From Pseudomonas parafulva (lineage in GTDB: Bacteria > Pseudomonadota > Gammaproteobacteria > Pseudomonadales > Pseudomonadaceae), in contig NZ_CP009747.1 in the NCBI RefSeq assembly GCF_000800255.1, positions 1,178,001-1,242,000 on the forward strand: 64,000 nucleotides of DNA. Reading direction: 5' to 3'. Below, one piece after another: positions 60,276 to 64,000 of this stretch; position 1 is the stretch's first letter; each line of letters opens with the position of its first letter. The position numbers and the translations under genes were made by a program. The notes beneath the pieces are model-generated. The model ran no database searches. It had not been told where the DNA came from and saw only the letters and a program-made list of their open reading frames with translations.

Positions 60276-61829
60276 ATGTCCGTATCGGCCAATGAAGTGG
60301 TGCTTGCCGTCAGCGGGCTGGGCAAGACTTACGCCCAGCCCGTGCTTGGTGATGTCACCTTGCAGTTGCATGCCGGCGAGGTGCTTGCCCTGACCGGCGA
60401 GAACGGTGCCGGCAAGAGCACCCTGTCCAAGCTCATCAGTGGCCTGGAAACCCCGACCACCGGGCACATGAGCTACCGCGGCCAGCCCTACAGCCCGGCT
60501 AGCCGCAGCGAGGCCGAGCGGCTCGGCGTGCGCATGGTGATGCAAGAGCTCAACCTGCTGCCGACCCTGACCGTCGCCGAGAACCTGTTCCTCGACAACT
60601 TGCCCAGTCGCGCCGGCTGGATCAGCCAGAAGCGCCTGCGCCAGTTGGCGACGGCGGCCATGGCGCAGGTGGGGCTGGAGGCCATCGATCCCGATACTCC
60701 GGTCGGCGAGCTGGGCATCGGCCATCAGCAAATGGTCGAAATTGCCCGCAACCTGATTGGCGATTGCCACGTACTGATCTTCGACGAGCCCACGGCCATG
60801 CTCACGGCTCGCGAAGTTGAGCTGCTGTTCACCCAGATCGAGCGTCTGCGTCAGCGCGGCGTGGCCATCGTCTACATCTCCCATCGATTGGAAGAGCTGC
60901 AGCGGGTTTCGCAACGCATCGCCGTGTTGCGCGATGGCAAGCTGGTGTGCGCCGAGCCGATCGCCCGTTACAGCAGCAACGAGCTGGTCAACCTGATGGT
61001 CGGCCGCGAAGTGGGCGAGCATATCGACCTGGGTCGCCGGGAGATCGGCGCGCCGCTGCTCAAGGTCGAACACATGAATCGTGCCGATAAAGTGCGCGAT
61101 GTCTCGTTCGAGGTTCGCGCCGGGGAGATCTTCGGCCTTTCCGGTCTGATCGGTGCCGGGCGCACCGAACTGCTGCGGCTGATCTATGGCGCTGATCGTG
61201 CCGACAGCGGCTGTATCCAGCTTGGCCAGCCCCTGCGCCCAGTGACCATCGATTCGCCGAAGGCCGCCGTGCGCGCGGGGATTGCCCTGATCACCGAGGA
61301 CCGCAAGGGCGAAGGTTTGCTGCTGCCGCACTCGATCAGCGCCAACGTGGCCTTGGGCAACCTGGGGGCCGTGTCCCGGTGTGGAGTGCTCGACGCACAG
61401 GCCGAGCGCGAACTGGCCGAACGACAGATTGCCGCCATGCGTATCCGTAGCGCGAGCCCAGCCCAGGCGGTGGGCGAGCTGTCCGGGGGCAATCAGCAGA
61501 AGGTGGTGATTGGTCGCTGGCTGGAGCGCGACTGCCAGGTGCTGATGTTCGACGAGCCGACCCGCGGCATCGATGTGGGCGCCAAGTTCGACATTTATGG
61601 CCTGTTGGCCGAGCTGGCGCGTCAGGGCAAGGCGCTGGTGGTGGTGTCCAGCGACCTGCGCGAACTGATGCTGATTTGCGACCGAATCGCCGTGCTCTCG
61701 GCCGGTCGCCTGATCGAGACCTTCGACCGTGATGGCTGGAGCCAGGATCAGATCCTCGCCGCTGCCTTCGCCGGTTACCAGAAACGTGACGCACTGCTGC
61801 ATGAGGCAGCTCCCAGGATGGACGCATGA
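60276..61829 (+). CDS. rbsA: ribose ABC transporter ATP-binding protein
   Basis: 517 residues, two ABC domains. First Walker A GENGAGKSTLSKLISG and signature-like GELGIGHQQMVEIARNL with Walker B VLIFDEPTAML; second domain has the LSGGNQQKVVIGRWL signature and LMFDEPTRGIDVG with a degenerate Walker A (GLIGAGRTELLRLIYG), usual for sugar importers. ATG 60276 is 8 bases after AGGAGAG; a GTG at 60270 is in frame. Confidence 0.95.
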   Translation: MSVSANEVVLAVSGLGKTYAQPVLGDVTLQLHAGEVLALTGENGAGKSTLSKLISGLETPTTGHMSYRGQPYSPASRSEAERLGVRMVMQELNLLPTLTVAENLFLDNLPSRAGWISQKRLRQLATAAMAQVGLEAIDPDTPVGELGIGHQQMVEIARNLIGDCHVLIFDEPTAMLTAREVELLFTQIERLRQRGVAIVYISHRLEELQRVSQRIAVLRDGKLVCAEPIARYSSNELVNLMVGREVGEHIDLGRREIGAPLLKVEHMNRADKVRDVSFEVRAGEIFGLSGLIGAGRTELLRLIYGADRADSGCIQLGQPLRPVTIDSPKAAVRAGIALITEDRKGEGLLLPHSISANVALGNLGAVSRCGVLDAQAERELAERQIAAMRIRSASPAQAVGELSGGNQQKVVIGRWLERDCQVLMFDEPTRGIDVGAKFDIYGLLAELARQGKALVVVSSDLRELMLICDRIAVLSAGRLIETFDRDGWSQDQILAAAFAGYQKRDALLHEAAPRMDA

Positions 61830-62821
61830 AAACTCCCACCCTCGACTCCGCTGGCAGCAAGCCGGCTCGCCGCTCCGGCACCTACTTCGGCCTGGGCACT
61901 TACCTGGGGCTGGCGGGCGCCTTGCTGGCGATGATCGTGCTGTTCTCGTTCCTCAGCAGCCACTTCTTGTCCTACGCCACATTCAGCACCCTGGCCAATC
62001 AGATTCCCGACCTGATGGTGCTGGCGGTCGGCATGACTTTCGTGCTGATCATCGGAGGTATCGACCTGTCGGTCGGCTCGGTGCTGGCGTTGGCGGCGTC
62101 CACCGTCAGTGTCGCCATTCTCGGCTGGGGCTGGAGCGTGGTGCCCGCCGCGCTGCTGGGCATGGCCATCGCCGCCCTGGCCGGCAGCATCACCGGCGCG
62201 GTGACCGTGGCCTGGCGCATTCCCTCGTTCATCGTCTCGCTTGGCGTGCTGGAAATGGCGCGGGGCCTGGCCTATCAGTTCACCGACTCGCGCACTGCCT
62301 ACATTGGCGATGCCTTCGCCTGGTTCTCCGACCCCATTGCGTTCGGCATCTCGCCGGCGTTCATCATTGCCTTGCTGGTGATCCTGCTGGCACAACTGGT
62401 GCTCACTCGCACCGTATTCGGCCGCTACCTGATCGGTATCGGCACCAACGAAGAAGCGGTGCGCCTGGCTGGTATCGATCCGCGCCCCTATAAAGTGCTG
62501 GTGTTCGCCTTGATGGGCCTGCTCGCCGGGCTCGCCGCGTTGTTCCAGATTTCCCGCCTGGAGGCGGCAGACCCCAATGCTGGCTCCGGTCTGGAGCTGC
62601 AGGTGATCGCCGCCGTGGTGATCGGTGGCACCAGCCTGATGGGCGGACGCGGCTCGATCATCAGCACCTTCTTCGGCGTGCTGATTATCTCCGTGCTGGC
62701 CGCAGGCCTGGCGCAGATCGGCGCCTCCGAGCCGACCAAGCGCATCATCACCGGTGCGGTGATCGTCATCGCCGTGGTCCTCGACACCTACCGCAGCCGG
62801 CGCGCGACTCGGCGGAACTGA
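61826..62821 (+). CDS. rbsC: ribose ABC transporter permease
   Basis: 331 residues, about ten membrane segments of the RbsC/AraH family (MVLAVGMTFVLIIGGIDLSVGSVLALAASTVS ... VIGGTSLMGGRGSIISTFFGVLII). ATGA overlap with rbsA. Confidence 0.95.
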   Translation: MKTPTLDSAGSKPARRSGTYFGLGTYLGLAGALLAMIVLFSFLSSHFLSYATFSTLANQIPDLMVLAVGMTFVLIIGGIDLSVGSVLALAASTVSVAILGWGWSVVPAALLGMAIAALAGSITGAVTVAWRIPSFIVSLGVLEMARGLAYQFTDSRTAYIGDAFAWFSDPIAFGISPAFIIALLVILLAQLVLTRTVFGRYLIGIGTNEEAVRLAGIDPRPYKVLVFALMGLLAGLAALFQISRLEAADPNAGSGLELQVIAAVVIGGTSLMGGRGSIISTFFGVLIISVLAAGLAQIGASEPTKRIITGAVIVIAVVLDTYRSRRATRRN

Positions 62822-62824
62822 ACC

Positions 62825-63847
62825 ATGGCTACCATCAAAGACGTCGCGGCACTGGCGGGGATTTCCTACACCACTGTGTCCCATGTGCTGAACAAGACCC
62901 GTCCGGTCAGCGAACCGGTACGGTTGAAGGTCGAGGCCGCCATTGCCGAGCTGGACTATGTGCCCAGCGCCGTGGCGCGTTCGCTCAAGGCGCGCAGCAC
63001 GGCCACCATCGGCCTGCTGGTGCCAAGCAGCGTCAACCCCTATTTCGCCGAGCTGGCCCGTGGCATCGAGGACGGCTGCGAGCGCAACGGTTACTGCGTG
63101 ATTCTGTGCAACTCCGACGACGACCCGAAGAAGCAGCGTAATTACCTGCGCGTACTGCTGGAGAAGCGCATCGACGGCTTGATCGTCGCCTCGGTGGGCG
63201 AGGATCTGGACCTGCTCCAGAGCCTGGCTGCCGTGCGTACGCCAATCGTCATGGTCGACCGCGCGCTGGAGGGCGTCGACACCGATGTGGTGCGTATCGA
63301 TCACGAACTGGGCGCCTATCTGGCCACCCAGCACCTGCTCGAACTCGGACATGTCGACATTGCCTGCATCGGTGGTCCGGCCAATACCGGGGTTAGCCAA
63401 TTGCGGGTCAACGGTTTTCGCCGGGCCATGGCTGAGGCAGGGCTACCGGTCGCCGAGCAGCAGGTGCTGCATTGCGACTTCACCAGCCCTGGCGGTCACG
63501 CAGCGGCCGCGCAGTTGCTCGATGGTGCGCGGCCCACGGCGATCTTCGCCGGCAACGACATGATCGGCTTCGGCGTGCTGCGGGCGGCGGCCGAGCGCAA
63601 CATCGACGTGCCGGGTCAACTGTCGGTCATCGGCTTCGACGACATCGAACTGAGCCGTTATGTGTATCCGCCGCTGACCACGGTCGGCCAGTCGATCCGT
63701 GAGCTGGGTGACAGTGCTGCGCAATTGCTGTTGTCGCGCATCGTCACCCCGCGCCGCGAGGCGGGTGAGCAACGTATCGTCGCGCCGCGCATCGTGCTGC
63801 GCGAATCCACCGGGCCGCGCCCGGATCTGTTCAATGATTACCGTTAA
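62825..63847 (+). CDS. rbsR: LacI-family ribose operon repressor
   Basis: 340 residues. LacI helix-turn-helix IKDVAALAGISYTTVSHVLNKTRPVSEPVR with hinge helix (AVARSLKAR), then a sugar-binding domain (IGLLVPSSVNPYFAELARGIED). Should bind the palindrome at 59222-59235 and be released by ribose. Lies inside the operon, 3 bp after rbsC. Confidence 0.93.
   Translation: MATIKDVAALAGISYTTVSHVLNKTRPVSEPVRLKVEAAIAELDYVPSAVARSLKARSTATIGLLVPSSVNPYFAELARGIEDGCERNGYCVILCNSDDDPKKQRNYLRVLLEKRIDGLIVASVGEDLDLLQSLAAVRTPIVMVDRALEGVDTDVVRIDHELGAYLATQHLLELGHVDIACIGGPANTGVSQLRVNGFRRAMAEAGLPVAEQQVLHCDFTSPGGHAAAAQLLDGARPTAIFAGNDMIGFGVLRAAAERNIDVPGQLSVIGFDDIELSRYVYPPLTTVGQSIRELGDSAAQLLLSRIVTPRREAGEQRIVAPRIVLRESTGPRPDLFNDYR

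Positions 63848-64000
<153 letters not shown>

Noticed and set aside
59577-61802. 741-residue minus-strand frame opposite rbsB/rbsA
   Set aside because: Antisense of two fully recognisable ribose transport genes; no motif of its own.
61775-63400. 541-residue minus-strand frame opposite rbsC/rbsR
   Set aside because: Antisense shadow with His/Gly/Asp-rich composition.

Overview
The window is chromosomal DNA of a fluorescent Pseudomonas, most likely the P. putida group. The evidence is the complete 16S-tRNA-Ile-tRNA-Ala-23S-5S operon (its 16S variable regions look putida-like, perhaps near P. fulva/parafulva; that species guess is from memory and weak), high GC, and Pseudomonas-typical genes (DUF1654, FecI/FecR/TonB-receptor triad, PreT/PreA pyrimidine reductase, periplasmic glutaminase-asparaginase). 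No insertion sequence, prophage or CRISPR array was seen.

Layout. 1-1.9 kb: 3'-truncated Mrp/Pha antiporter subunit A. 2-8.7 kb: transport and regulation genes, including two EamA exporters and an XRE-cupin regulator; near-identical 18-bp palindromes lie at both exporter promoters. 8.8-14.5 kb: the rRNA operon, with three tandem promoter-like elements, processing stems and a terminator. 14.6-17.5 kb: universal stress protein, tRNA hydroxylase MiaE, a DUF883 membrane protein, a small unknown protein and a LEA14-type lipoprotein. 17.5-21.5 kb: ECF sigma factor, FecR anti-sigma and a TonB receptor with an STN signalling domain, a cell-surface iron-signalling unit. 21.7-28.9 kb: secreted proline-rich protein, PQQ-type sugar dehydrogenase, AFG1/ZapE-like ATPase, alpha/beta hydrolase, YqaA-type membrane protein, DUF411 protein, TrhP (peptidase U32) and an AI-2E family permease.

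28.9-33.7 kb is the most unusual part: a compact cassette of a 47-residue acidic peptide, a YcaO-domain protein and a SAM methyltransferase, read in one direction, with a strong stem-loop between peptide gene and YcaO and a TonB receptor upstream on the same strand. I read it as a small, probably uncharacterised RiPP (ribosomally made, enzyme-modified peptide) pathway. 33.8-42.2 kb: reductive pyrimidine catabolism: RutR-like regulator, PreA, PreT, dihydropyrimidinase, an NCS1 nucleobase transporter and an N-carbamoyl-beta-alanine amidohydrolase, with two related dyad operators in the divergent hydA/transporter promoter region.

42.3-54.3 kb: ZntB/CorA channel, SodC, GlpT, sorbosone-dehydrogenase-like lipoprotein with a DUF2231 membrane partner, RNase Z, dienoyl-CoA isomerase, NudC, a TSUP permease, glutaminase and topoisomerase III. 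54.5-59 kb: RTX lipase, endonuclease I with a C-terminal extension, DUF1654 protein and periplasmic asparaginase; LexA-box-like sites precede topB and the DUF1654-endonuclease pair. 59.2-64 kb: ribose operon rbsBACRK, cut in rbsK, preceded by a perfect LacI-family palindrome.
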